Shown here: one piece after another, positions 54,356 to 64,000 of the stretch
How positions within the stretch are numbered: the first letter of the stretch is position 1
Layout of the letters: each line of letters opens with the position of its first letter
Assembly: GCF_000001735.4 (NCBI RefSeq)
Contig: NC_003070.9
Coordinates: 12,952,001-13,016,000, forward strand
Length of the DNA: 64,000 nucleotides
Direction: 5' to 3'
Origin: Arabidopsis thaliana
Taxonomy: Eukaryota > Streptophyta > Magnoliopsida > Brassicales > Brassicaceae
Position numbers and translations under genes: made by a program
The notes under the pieces: generated by a model
The model's database searches: none
What the model was told of the DNA's origin: nothing
Seen by the model: only the letters and a program-made list of their open reading frames with translations

Positions 54356-55926
54356 TTAGCTAGAGTGATGTTCCTCAGTAGGAACTTCAGGAACAGACAT
54401 CATGGAAAGTTGAAGTTGATCCTCGCTCAGCTTATTAAGCTTAATTGCTTTCACATCTCTGACGGAGCCTTGCCTAATACCCTGAAGAGGAACCTTTTTC
54501 TGTCCTATGTGAAATTGCATCACCGACTTCTTAAAATCACAAGTTATTGGCCCCAATGTCTCCAACCATTGAGCACCTAATACCATATCACACCCTCTCA
54601 AGGTAATTACCATAAGATCAGCCTGAAGTTGTGTACCTCTTAATTCCCATTGGAACTTATCTATTTTAGCATTAAGTCCCAACAATCTCCCATCAGCTAC
54701 TGAAACTTGAGCCATACTTGCAGGTTTTAAAACACATTTCAACTTCTCAGCTACTTTGGAATCCATGAAACTGTGTGTAGAATCCGGGTCAATGAGTATA
54801 GACAATACTTGCTTCTCATATAAACCTTTCACCCTCATCGTGCGGTAATCAGAAACTCCTGAAATTGCATTAACTGAAATATGAGCTACTATGCCTGTTT
54901 TCTCCAATTCAACCTTCTCCATATGTACTTCTTCCATTTTCCCACTATCTTCTTCAGCTTCAAACCGTGTTTCTTTGTACTTCTCATCACCAAAGTAACA
55001 AAGTTTTTGATTATTCTTACTCCTATCTTCAATGGACAAGACTTTGTGAGGTTGTGTTGTAGGATCCTTAGGTCTCTCCATGCTAGTAAGAAGAACTGTG
55101 TTATGAACATGCTCTGGTTTAGATGATAAAATCCCTTTAGACTGACTGTTATTTTCACTCCATTTAGCAACACAACAATTGTTTAGACTGTTCTTCTTGG
55201 GATGAGCCTTCTCATATCCCCTCCCTAGCATCAAACATTGGTGGATTGAATGAGGCTGAAACATTCTAACATTTATTTGAGTATCCAACTGCAATCCTTT
55301 CAAATATGCATTAACCAAGGACTCTTCAGATAAGTTCACTCTAGAGCTAATCAACTCAAAACGAGCATGATACTCGTCAATTCCATCTGTTTCCTGCAAT
55401 TGATTCAACTCAACAATTGGATCATTTAAAACTTCAGCAAAACGTTCCTGCAACACAAGCTTATACGTTTCCAATTACTCAACAATTTAACCCCAAAATC
55501 AGTGTCCAACAACGATTGGTGCCACTTCTTTGCAACTACATCAAAATGACTCGATGCGACTCGTACTTTCAACTCCTTCGGTGTAAAATCAAGAGAGAAG
55601 AACTGTTCCAGCTTAAACAACCATTCTCTTACTCGATCTCCACTAAATCTATGAAAATCTAGTTTCGATAAACGAGTAACAGCGGAGTAATTCGAATCCA
55701 TACCAGATTTGTGACCACAAACCACTTTCGATGACGGATACATAGCGTCATGAATAGCTGAAATCGCCTGATATGATCGTTGATGTTGTGGATGACCACT
55801 CGATGATGCAATACTCACCCGATCGGAGATTAGTCGAATCGCGTCCAACAGTTTAGCCACCATCTTGTCCATCTCTAGATTTTGTTCCGCAATCCTTTGT
55901 TCAAATCGTGATCTAGTTCCTGCCAT
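54356..55926 (-). pseudogene. gag-protease of the non-autonomous element
   Basis: Starts MAGTRSRFEQRIAEQNLEMD. The capsid-like domain has WLFKLEQFFSLDFTPKELKV, and after a frame change near 55470 continues with ERFAEVLNDPIVELNQLQET and GRGYEKAHPKK. The protease-like part has VKGLYEKQVLSILIDPDSTH, where the catalytic DSG of related elements is DPD, and GCDMVLGAQWLETLGPI. The frame ends at 54356 without entering reverse transcriptase. It is related to, but clearly diverged from, the chromovirus next to it. Confidence 0.8.
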
Positions 55927-56315
55927 TGATTCCGAGGAAAGAGATGGCTCTGATACCTTTGATACAGTTAAACCACAATTTCTCAATTAACCCAATCACA
56001 AACACACATTGAATCGTCGTTCATAAAACGAGAATCAAAATCTCATGTGATAAAGCTTAGAAGTAGAAACAGCTCTATCACAATGAAGAAATAGCTATGA
56101 TAATTCAAAATAGAACTCTCAGAGAAACAGAGAACAAATGAAGAAGAAGAAGATAACAACTCAACACAATTTTTCATGAATGATTATTTTTCCTCTTCGT
56201 TTCCTTTTAACGCTTCTTTTCTCTTCTGTTAGCATCCAAACAATCTCAGCCATTGATCCAACTTCTAATCTCCACAGTACACGTGTTCATTACTCCTTTC
56301 TCTTTTCCTATATCA

Positions 56316-56716
56316 GTATTGAAAGCGTAAAACCACATAATCACTCGAACAAGACTCATAAAATTCAAGAAGATTAACAGAATAAAAGTAATTGTAATCG
56401 AATCAAGTAACAGAGAAACACACATCAGAAACAGATTCATCGGAATTTGGGAGACCGCTTATAACTAACCTTAGAATGGATTAACCTAGCCGAAATCAGA
56501 GAACGGCCTTCCTAGATCACCATCGCCGGTGACCCGCCGCAAAACCACCGTTACTCTTCGGCAGACTATTCGAAAATGAGAATTTGGGGTTCTTAAAATA
56601 TACAAGAGATATTAGAGAGAAACTTGTAGTAGACGCTTTTCTTCTTTAAACGGCTTTTTTATTTCCTTTGCTATAATTCTAATTTTATTTCTGTTATATA
56701 GAAATTTCAGAATTCA
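56316..56716. other. Unique DNA between the LTR element and the LINE
   Basis: No gene recognised. It contains a GC-richer stretch with CACCATCGCCGGTGACCCGC near 56520. It is the left flank of the LINE insertion; the right flank resumes at 62629. Confidence 0.45.
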
Positions 56717-56910
56717 AAATGAAAGAAAAGACCGCGGAAAACCTTTTCTCTCTCTTCCTTCTGGGCGATTCTACAGTGATCCTCCACCGACTTCCACCGC
56801 CTCAATTTTCTGGTGATCTCTTTGTCGTCCTAGTGCGGATTTTACTCTCCGGTGTCTCTGCCGGTCCGTTCGTGTTGTTCTCTTTGACTGTTGTTGTCTT
56901 CTCTGAATCC

Positions 56911-58044
56911 ATGGATAAAGAATTATGGCAAGCGCTTCAAAATTTAGATCTAGGATCTGAGAGAGCTCCTCTGAAGATGTCAGCTGAAGCGAGGCGCTCG
57001 CGTGATATAGATAATCGTCTCAGCCTAATTGTCAAAGGTCTAAACCCTCAACATCAGAAACCAGCAGGACTTAAAGGTGCTTTGCCTAAAGCTTGGAGAT
57101 TGGATGGAAGGGTTACAAGTAGAATTAATGATGACGGTACTGTTCAATTCTTCTTTAAAGCTGAACACCATCTCATGTCTGTCCTAGAAAATGGCCCTTG
57201 GCACCATAATTTCTGGATGGTGGCTGTTGATCGATGGACCAATCGTACCTTGTCAAATTTTCTCTCCCAAATCTCCTTTTGGGTTAAAATTCTGCATATT
57301 CCTGAAGATTTTAGGACAGACCCAGTTATTAGAGAGACAGCAGGGGTTCTGGGGCATATTGATGAAACCAAAATTATAGAAGCCACTGCGGATGCTGAAG
57401 GTGAAGTCTGGGCTCATGTTACAATGAACATCTCCGATCGTTGAATCTTAGTACGATCTGTTGAATTCGAACCTGCCACAGTCCCAGTCATGGTTAGGTT
57501 TGTTTTCGCTAAACTGAAGAAATTCTGCTTTAGATGTGGGTCATTGCTGCATGATGAATTAGCTTGTAACCATCAAAGCATTGTGCTCCAGTTGAACGTT
57601 GAAGCAACTAGACAAGCTATAGAACCGATGCAAGGCATTAATCAAGGGGATGACGAACCTATGCAGGAAGGTTCTAGTTCCTCAACACATGTTGCTGGCC
57701 CTATTCCTATAGTTGTTAGAGAAACTGGTGAAGCATCTGAGACTCTTACAATTCGCACCAGAGCAGCTAATTTATTGACTGCTGGTAATGATGAATCTAT
57801 GCAAGAAGGAGAAGAGAATCCCATTCAAACCCAGCCAACACTTCACTCAGAAGAAATGGGACCGACACAGTTGCAACCTCAAGAAGAGCTTGATGCTCTT
57901 AGAAACACAGCAGATAGTATTCGCAAAAGGAAAGGGGATAACCTTTTTGATGAAGATCAAGCTGCAACAAGTTGCCAAAGGACGCAAGATCCAATACTCA
58001 CTCAAGGGGAGGTGGCAACCCCTAAACCACCATCGCCAAAATGA
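56911..58044 (+). pseudogene. LINE ORF1 protein (DUF4283 and zinc knuckle)
   Basis: Likely start MDKELWQALQNLDLGSERAP at 56911. The N-terminal domain (DUF4283-type, with LIVKGLNP, VLENGPWHHNFWMVAVDRW and FWVKILHIPEDF) is followed by an in-frame TGA at 57442-57444, then in the same frame the zinc knuckle CFRCGSLLHDELAC (C-x2-C-x4-H-x4-C, nucleotides about 57526-57567) and an acidic, Gln-rich tail to 58044. This is the usual architecture of plant L1 ORF1. The stop disables the copy. ORF1 and ORF2 overlap by ATGA at 58041-58044. Confidence 0.85.
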
Positions 58045-61000
58045 AGATATTACACTGGAATTGTCAGGGACTTAAGAGGAACCCTCTGACAATTCCGTAT
58101 TTAAAAGACATAAGGCAGTCTTCTAAACCTGATGTAGTGTTCCTCATAGAAACTAAGAACGGTCAAGAATATGTACAAAGTCTATGTAATGATCTTGGAT
58201 ATGCCCACCATTTTGTTGTGAATCCGGAAGGGCTTAGCGGTGGTATGGCAGTTTTTTGGAATGATGAGGTTAAGCTGGATTTTCTATCATCACCTACTCT
58301 CCATTATACTGATATGTATATATCGGAATCCGGTTCACCTGCTTTTCGTCTTACTTATATCTATGGTAATCCAGAATATAAAGAGCGAAATGCCTTGTGG
58401 AAGAAAATGATTTTTTGGGCAGAAGCAGGACTCTATCAAAGTAAACCACGTCTGGTTCTTGGTGACTTTAATGACATCAAGACTAATGAAGAAAAATCAG
58501 GCGGCCCTTCTCGATCTGAGGCTTCTTTCAAGACTTTTCGACAAATGCTTAATTCTTCAGGTCTTCATGACATCAAGACGATAGGAGGAAATTTACGTGG
58601 ACGGGCCATCGATCTCATTATCACATCAAATCAAATCAAAAATTGACCGAGCAGTGGCTACTTCAGATTGGCAAGATCTCTTTCCAAGAGCATATGTTCA
58701 GTTGATGTCATGGGGTGGCTCTGATCATAGGTGCCTTTTGTTGGATACAGGAAACAGAAAATGGAGAGGATATAAATTGTTCCTTTATGATAATAGATGG
58801 AGATTTGATCCTGCTGTAAAGCAAGAAATTCACAAAGTCTGGACTACACAATGTCAAGACATTCAGAACACAAACTTTCATCTTGCACTCAAGAAATGTC
58901 GTGTTAGTCTGTCCCGATGGAAGTCGAAGCACATTACCAACTCCCAGAAGAAAATTCAAGAGCTTAAGAGTAAGTTGCATAAGGCTTATGAGACTCTTCC
59001 AATAAACTATGCTCATATCAATGATCTCAAAAATCAGTTGGTTAAGGAATATCGGCTGGAAGAGGAATATTGGAGAACTAAGAGTAGAGTTCAATGGCTT
59101 CAAGCTGGAGATAAAAATACACGGTACTTCCATGCGAAAACAAAACAGAGGAGGAATTTTAATCGTCTCACTTCCCTTGTAGATGAGCAGGGTAACGTTT
59201 GTACTAAAGAGGATGAAATTTACAACCTTGTGGAGACTTACTTCAGCACTCTTTTCACTTCGCATGGCAGCAACAACATGGAAGAGGTATTGACGTCTAT
59301 TCAGCCTAGAGTTACAGAGGAAATGAACAACCATTTGACCAAGCCGGTTACAGAAGAGGAGCTCTCTCATGCCCTATGCAGTATGAATAGAGATAAATCA
59401 CCTGGTCCAGACGGTCTTGGAGCTGGATTCTATAAAGATCATTGGGCGGTCTTAAGCAAAGGTGTGTTTCAGTATGTCCAAAACTTTTTTAATACGGGTA
59501 CCTTAGACCCAAAACTCAATCACACTCATATTTGCTTAATCCCAAAGGTCGAGAATCCATTAGAAGTCAAAGATTACAGACCTATTAGCTTGTGTAATGT
59601 TGCCTATAAGCTTATCTCTAAAATCTTGGCTGATAGACTCCAACCTTGGCTCCAATTTATCATCTCAGAAAACCAAACTGCATTCATTCCGGGTCGGATG
59701 ATCATTGATAATGTTCTTATAGCACATGAGCTGATTCATTCCTTACAGACTCGGAATCTTAAACAACCATATATGGCTTTCAAATTAGATATTAGTAAGG
59801 CCTTTGATAAAGTTGAATGGTCTTTTCTTGAAGCAATTATGAAGAAGCTTGGTTTTGCTGAAAGATGGTGTGCGTGGATTATGGAATGTATCACCACTGT
59901 CACTTACTCAGTCCTTGTCAATGGTTCTCCAATTGGCAACATCCTCCCACAGAGAGGTATTAGACAAGGTGATCCCATCTCTCCGTACTTGTATTTATTA
60001 TATTCTGAAAGACTCTCAGCCTTAATCCGTCATAATATTCATCAAGGTAAACTGCATGGATTTAAGGCAAGCAGAAACGGCCCTCCTATATCTCACTTGC
60101 TATTCGCTGATGATTCCCTCCTGTTCTGTAAGGCTACAGTGGAGGAATGTACTGCCCTCCTGCAAGTTCTTAACCAATAACATGCAGCATCAGGTCAGCA
60201 AGTTAATTTCCAAAAGTCTGCCGTTACTTTTGGCAAGGGACTCAACTGTCAACAAAAACATGATCTTACTAATATTATGGGAGTCACTAAAATTAGTGGT
60301 TTTGGACGATACCTTGGTTTACCTGAATTTGTTGGCAGGAGTAAATATAATGCTTTTTCTTACCTTCACCACAGAGTTTCACAGAAGCTCCAAAGTTGGT
60401 ATTCTCATTTTCTCTCTCCTGCAGGGAAAGAAGTCCTCATCAAAGCTGTTGCCACTGCTCTCCCATCTTACTGTATGTCATGTTTCATGTTGTGTATCAA
60501 ACTTATCAAGGAAATCACCTCAGTCATTCGCAAGTTTTGGTGGGCCAGCACACAACATCATAATAAAATTTCCTGGGTAGCTTGGAGCAAAATCAATGAC
60601 ACAAAGAAGATGGGTGGACTTGGCATCAGAGACTTAGAGCATGTTCAATGGTAAGCCCTTGACAGAGTCTCTTTAAAATTTTATAGTAATAAATTTTAAG
60701 AATTTGTATAGTTTAGAGATTATGATGGGTTTTTATATTTTTTATGTCCAATGGTGGAATCTTAAATTGGGTCTCTTTGGAAATAAAAATGTTGAAGATC
60801 AATTGATTTCAGAGAGATCAGAAAAAAAAACAGAGAAGAGCAGCTGAGAGACAGTGAGAAAGAGATGGGAAAGGGAAAAAAAAAAATTGTTTTATCAAAC
60901 TCACGACCAATCAGGCTGTGACACGTCAAGTCCCTTTAGCTTCACAAAAACCTCTTAATTTAGGAACGTTCCTTTGGGCTTTTATAGGAAGAGTCTTTTG

Positions 61001-62573
61001 CTCTAGAGCCCTTTAAAGCCTTTCATTGGACCTGCTCTTAAAGGACTTTAACCTTGCTATGATTGCCAAACAAAGCTGGAGGCTTCTCCAACAACCTCAC
61101 TCACTACTAGCAAGGCTTTACAAAGCTAAATATTATCCCCACTCAAGTTTGTTGGAAGCTGGTGTCAAGTGGCAATCTAGCCATGCTTGGAGAAGCATAA
61201 TGCAAGGTAATACACTTCTAGCTGATGGACTAAAATGGGTAGTTGGTAATGGGCAGAGAAAAAATATATGGCAAGATAAATGGCTTCCATCGAACCCACC
61301 GCGTGCCCCTAAACGCTAGGAAAATGTTCGTACCTCACTAAAACTGGTTAAGGATCTTTTCATACCAGGTACCACTCGGTGGAATGAGGAGTTGATAGAT
61401 AAGGTAATAGCTTTGGAAGACAGAAATCTAATAAAGGCTATTAGACCATCTTTAGTGGGGGTCAGTGATAGTATAACTTGGATTTATTCAAAAGATGGTA
61501 GCTACTCTGTCAAATCTGGCTATTATGCAGTTCGTAGAAGAGGAATTGAGCAAGACGCTACTGTGAACAGCCAACACACTCATTTTCTTTTTAAGTACAT
61601 TTGGAATGTGGACGTCCCTCCAAAACTTAAGCATTTTTGGTGGCGCTCCTTGCATAATGGCTTGCCTGTTGCAGATAATTTGAAGAAACGAGGCCTACGG
61701 GTAGATGCCATCTGTCAGCTGTGTGGCGAAGAAGATGAAACAGTAAATCACCTTTTGTTTCAATGCAAGCTCACGAAGGAAATCTGGGACCTCACTCCTA
61801 TTTCAACTCCTTCAGGTGAATTTCTTAATGCCCACAATCTAGCCGATAATTTGCAGGACCTAATCATGATTAATAGAAACCATGCCAATGAGCTGAAACT
61901 TTTATTCCTCCTTGGGTGGCGAATTTGGAAGATGAGGAATGCTCTCATTTTTGAAAACAAAAGAATGGTTGTTCCTGATGTCATTAGTCAAGCGCTCGTT
62001 GATTTATCTGTGTGGAATGAGGCATGCAAATTAAATCAGAATAAGCCATGTAGTCAATCGAATAATGTGAAGCTGCCAACGAAGGAAATATGTACTATGG
62101 AAGAGGCAATTCACAGCTCTGACGCCTACTGTTGTTTTGCAGATGGCTCCTGGCTTTCACCTACGCAACAAGCCGGCATTGGTTGGGCACTCTATAACAA
62201 GGACGCTGCCCTCCTTCTTCAAGGCTCTGCTGCTATCTCCCTTATGGTCTCTTCTCTTGAGACTGAAGCAGAAGCACTTAGAATGGCGGTGCTCCAAGTC
62301 AGAAACCTGGGATATTCACGTGTTACTTTTGCAGGTGACAACATGGATCTTTACAAAGCATTAGAGATGAACGAAGCTGCACATCCCTTACAAAGATGGG
62401 AACATACTACAGTCTCTTCGTATATCAGAGACATCCTGCAGATAAATAACGCTCGACATGCTTTTAGCTTTATAAAGATCTCTAGAAACGCGAACCATGT
62501 AGCAGATTCTCTAGCGAAAAGTGCAAGAACGAACCAATCTGGTTATGTAATATCTTGGAACAATGTACCTTGA
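58041..62573 (+). pseudogene. LINE ORF2: endonuclease, RT, RNase H
   Basis: ATG at 58041 within ATGA. The AP-type endonuclease (58041 to about 58730) has WNCQGL, ETKN, LVLGDFND and GGSDHRCL. A frameshift occurs near 58597. The reverse transcriptase (to about 60650) has DGLGAGFYK, DYRPISLCN, LDISKAFDKVEWSF, QRGIRQGDPISPYLY and the catalytic FADD in LLFADDSLLF. A TAA at 60178-60180 interrupts it. A MITE follows at 60637. After it come the zinc-binding region (FWWRSLHNGLPVADNLKKRG, CQLCGEEDETVNHLLFQC) and a plant-type RNase H (FADGS, E in ETEAEA, GDNMDL, NHVADSLAK). A TAG at 61317-61319 is also in frame. The RNase H is an addition typical of some plant L1 lineages. Confidence 0.9.
60637..61037. 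mobile_element. Tourist-like MITE (PIF/Harbinger) inside the LINE
   Basis: 401 bp with inverted ends GAGCATGTTCAATGG and (reverse complement of the right end) GAGCAGGTCCAATGA, flanked by TTA on both sides (60634-60636 and 61038-61040). TTA duplication and the GAGCATNTNCAATGG end are PIF/Harbinger traits. Removing the element and one TTA restores LINE reading GIRDLKDFNLAM exactly. There is no coding capacity. Confidence 0.92.
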
Positions 62574-62628
62574 CTTTATTAATAAAAAGTTTAAGTTGAC
62601 GACGAAAAAAAAAAATGAAAGAAAAGAC

Positions 62629-63179
62629 GCCCATTTCGTAAATGAAAATTCGAATTCCATCTTTGTTTACGTTACGCCACAATTGTGATGTGCACAAAGT
62701 TTGGTTTAGTAACAAATAAATCCAGGATTTTAATATTTTGGTTTAATAAAGACCTGAAATCTTTTTGGTTAAAGCTTAACCACCGTGATCCCATGAACAA
62801 TTTTATGCTGGTTCAGTTTGGTTTGACCTCTGTTGTAAGTTCGCAGAGAATCTTATAAACAACGTGTCGTTCAATCCCCTTTTGCAATACCAAAACGACA
62901 AACATTCGACGACTGCATATACGAAACGAAATCCATAAGCAATTTACAGAGAAACATATTTCAGAACTTTTTTCTTACAGTAGGACAAACATATAGTTGA
63001 GAAATGAGATTCTTTTATATATAGAACCGAGCTTGAGGTAGTATATGGGTATGCAACATAATCAGAAGAAACAAAAACCATAGATTCTTGCTCTGCTCGA
63101 TGTTTCACTAACATTTTAAGATTCGAGACATCTTCAGCGATTGTATGACAAAGTTGACAACAATACAAAGATACAAATC
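62629..63179. other. Right flank of the LINE, no gene seen
   Basis: AT-rich sequence. Short minus-strand ORFs have no recognisable family. No RNA gene was seen. Confidence 0.45.
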
Positions 63180-63305
63180 AACAAGGCACAACAAGAATGA
63201 TGTCATCACCTGGGAAATGCTTAGGGAAGAAAAGTCTGAGTCCAACTGCAACGAAAGCAATCCATTTTGCCAACATCTCCATTGATAACAAAACTGAAAA
63301 CGTCC
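63180..63305 (-). pseudogene. COR413 plasma-membrane protein fragment
   Basis: The minus strand reads GDVGK and, after a one-base shift, KWIAFVAVGLRLFFPKHFP followed by ILVVP. This is close to the middle transmembrane region of cold-regulated COR413-PM proteins (GDVGKWIAFVAVVLRLFFP-type text). Several residues after HFP are missing compared with the family, there is a frame change, and no other exons are visible. Function was in cold-responsive membrane proteins; this piece is non-functional. Confidence 0.65.
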
Positions 63306-63454
63306 ACTATAAAAAATGAAATCTAGTTTTAAAATTAAATTATTATGTGGTATACCCTTCCTTAATAACAATTCTAAACTATAAAATATTAAATCTTATA
63401 AAATAATAAAATTTACAAACTTTTATATATAATACATAATCATTTAATTTTAAA

Positions 63455-64000
63455 ACTAGATTGATAACCCGTGCTTCACCCGGATCTTATATTCCTAATT
63501 TGTTAGGATATATAAATATATTAAATGATGAATTTCACTTTTTGCAAAGATCAAATGATGGTTATTTTGTAGTATTTGATAGGCATGTCAATTATGACCA
63601 AAGCCCGTGAATTAATCCGCTGTAGTCCTCAAAAACAACGGACACAAGCTTTAGGAGAAACCGGGTCTTTAGGGCTAAAGGATTCATAGGGTTTCGCCCA
63701 AAACGGGTTCATATCGGCCCAAAAAAACTTAAATATATTTTGATTTTTTGTCTTTGCCAATTTTATGTTTAATTGAGAGATTTGTTTAAAGATTTTGTTA
63801 TAGGGTTGAAAACTCTAAACTTAGTTTTCTAATTGTGTTTTACTACAAATACTAGATTTTAACCCGCGGTATACCGCGGGACGATTTATTTTTAAAAGTA
63901 ATATATATTAAAACTTGCAAATTTTATTTTTACAAAATATTTATATTTTACAGTTTATAATTGTTATTAAGCATGCATGAGACAATTGTTAAAAAAACTA
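63455..64000 (+). mobile_element. Helitron-like termini
   Basis: ACTAGATTGATAACCCGTGC at 63459 and ACTAGATTTTAACCCGCGGT (about 63852, followed by ATACCGCGGG) match the left-end consensus of Arabidopsis Helitrons, as at 40982. The DNA after the second matches the region after the first Helitron-like end at 40.98 kb (TTTGCAAATT-type text). The element continues beyond the window, so ends were not resolved. Confidence 0.6.

Larger units (their letters stand above)
53217..56315 (-). mobile_element. Non-autonomous gag-protease LTR element
   Basis: Direct repeats 53238-53524 and 56028-56315 are near-identical LTR sequence; the complete left-reading LTR spans 55960-56315 (TGATACAG...TATATCA). On the minus strand the primer binding site GGTATCAGAGCC (55947-55958) follows the LTR, then gag (ATG at 55926) and protease to 54356, then a separate 225-codon frame, then a purine tract (GGGGCGGAAGGATT) before the 3' LTR. 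Reverse transcriptase and integrase are absent, so any mobility would need proteins from another element. The 3' LTR lacks its end, where it abuts the truncated chromovirus LTR. Confidence 0.82.
56733..62611 (+). mobile_element. Full-length L1-type LINE with target duplication
   Basis: Flanked by a direct repeat AAAATGAAAGAAAAGAC (56716-56732 and 62612-62628), with a poly(A) tail just before the right copy. Inside are ORF1 (nucleic-acid binding, zinc knuckle) and ORF2 (endonuclease, reverse transcriptase, zinc-binding region, RNase H). Length is about 5.9 kb including a 401-bp MITE. The ATG at 56719 belongs to the target duplication, so it is not the ORF1 start. Lesions: stops in ORF1, a frameshift and two stops in ORF2, and the MITE. 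Confidence 0.92.

Noticed and set aside
56719..56910. ATG at 56719 as the start of LINE ORF1
   Set aside because: This ATG lies in the target-site duplication (AAAATGAAAGAAAAGAC), so it is not part of the element; MDKELWQ at 56911 fits the family start.
1..64000. CRISPR arrays, bacterial operons, ribosome binding sites or tRNA genes
   Set aside because: The window is plant nuclear DNA; the regular repeats are minisatellite-like, and no GTTCGANNC-type tRNA B box in a plausible context was found on either strand.

Overview
The window is nuclear DNA of a Brassicaceae plant, almost certainly Arabidopsis thaliana. It is AT-rich, with many GT-AG introns and plant-only families (MLP/Bet v 1, ATL RING-H2, PHO1 with SPX+EXS). 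Four host genes occur in the order MLP-like (4428-5024, -), ATL-type RING-H2 (13043-14113, +), LON-domain protein (25768-27749, +) and PHO1-type transporter (29251-32583, -). From memory this order and the protein lengths match MLP168, ATL34, the LON protein and PHO1;H8 of the At1g353xx interval of chromosome 1. That placement is inference. The four genes have unrelated jobs and form no pathway or operon.

Layout. 1-1875 is the 3' end of a CACTA (En/Spm) transposon with a decayed transposase. 4.4-5.0 kb is the MLP gene. 5.9-6.3 kb is a solo LTR of the Cassandra type that carries a 5S rRNA-like promoter. 7.3-9.7 kb is a broken host gene cut by an 1886-bp solo LTR. 13.0-14.1 kb is the RING-H2 gene. 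14.4-24.6 kb holds an LTR, a Stowaway-like MITE, a large compound repeat built around degenerate AAGCAAGC arrays (with a uridine kinase-like pseudogene inside) and an Emigrant-like MITE. 25.8-32.6 kb holds the LON and PHO1 genes. 34.8-35.3 kb has adjacent U1-like and U4-like snRNA sequences. 36.6-45.1 kb holds three copies of an unrecognised gene family, with two more inverted remnants at 28.0-29.1 kb. Between them lie an inverted PHO1 fragment, a copia fragment, a Helitron-like end, a 967-bp TIR element and a 969-bp solo LTR. The compound repeat returns at 45.2-47.9 kb.

48.2-62.6 kb is a retrotransposon block. A Ty3/gypsy chromovirus with a chromodomain sits against a non-autonomous gag-protease LTR element in the opposite orientation, joined at a deletion junction. 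Next is a full-length L1-type LINE with a ~17-bp target duplication and its own internal Tourist-like MITE. The window ends with a COR413-like gene fragment and Helitron-like termini.

The main story is nested insertion. At least five insertions have a target duplication or empty site that can be read directly, which lets boundaries be fixed and events ordered. All mobile elements seen here carry disabling lesions or are solo or partial.
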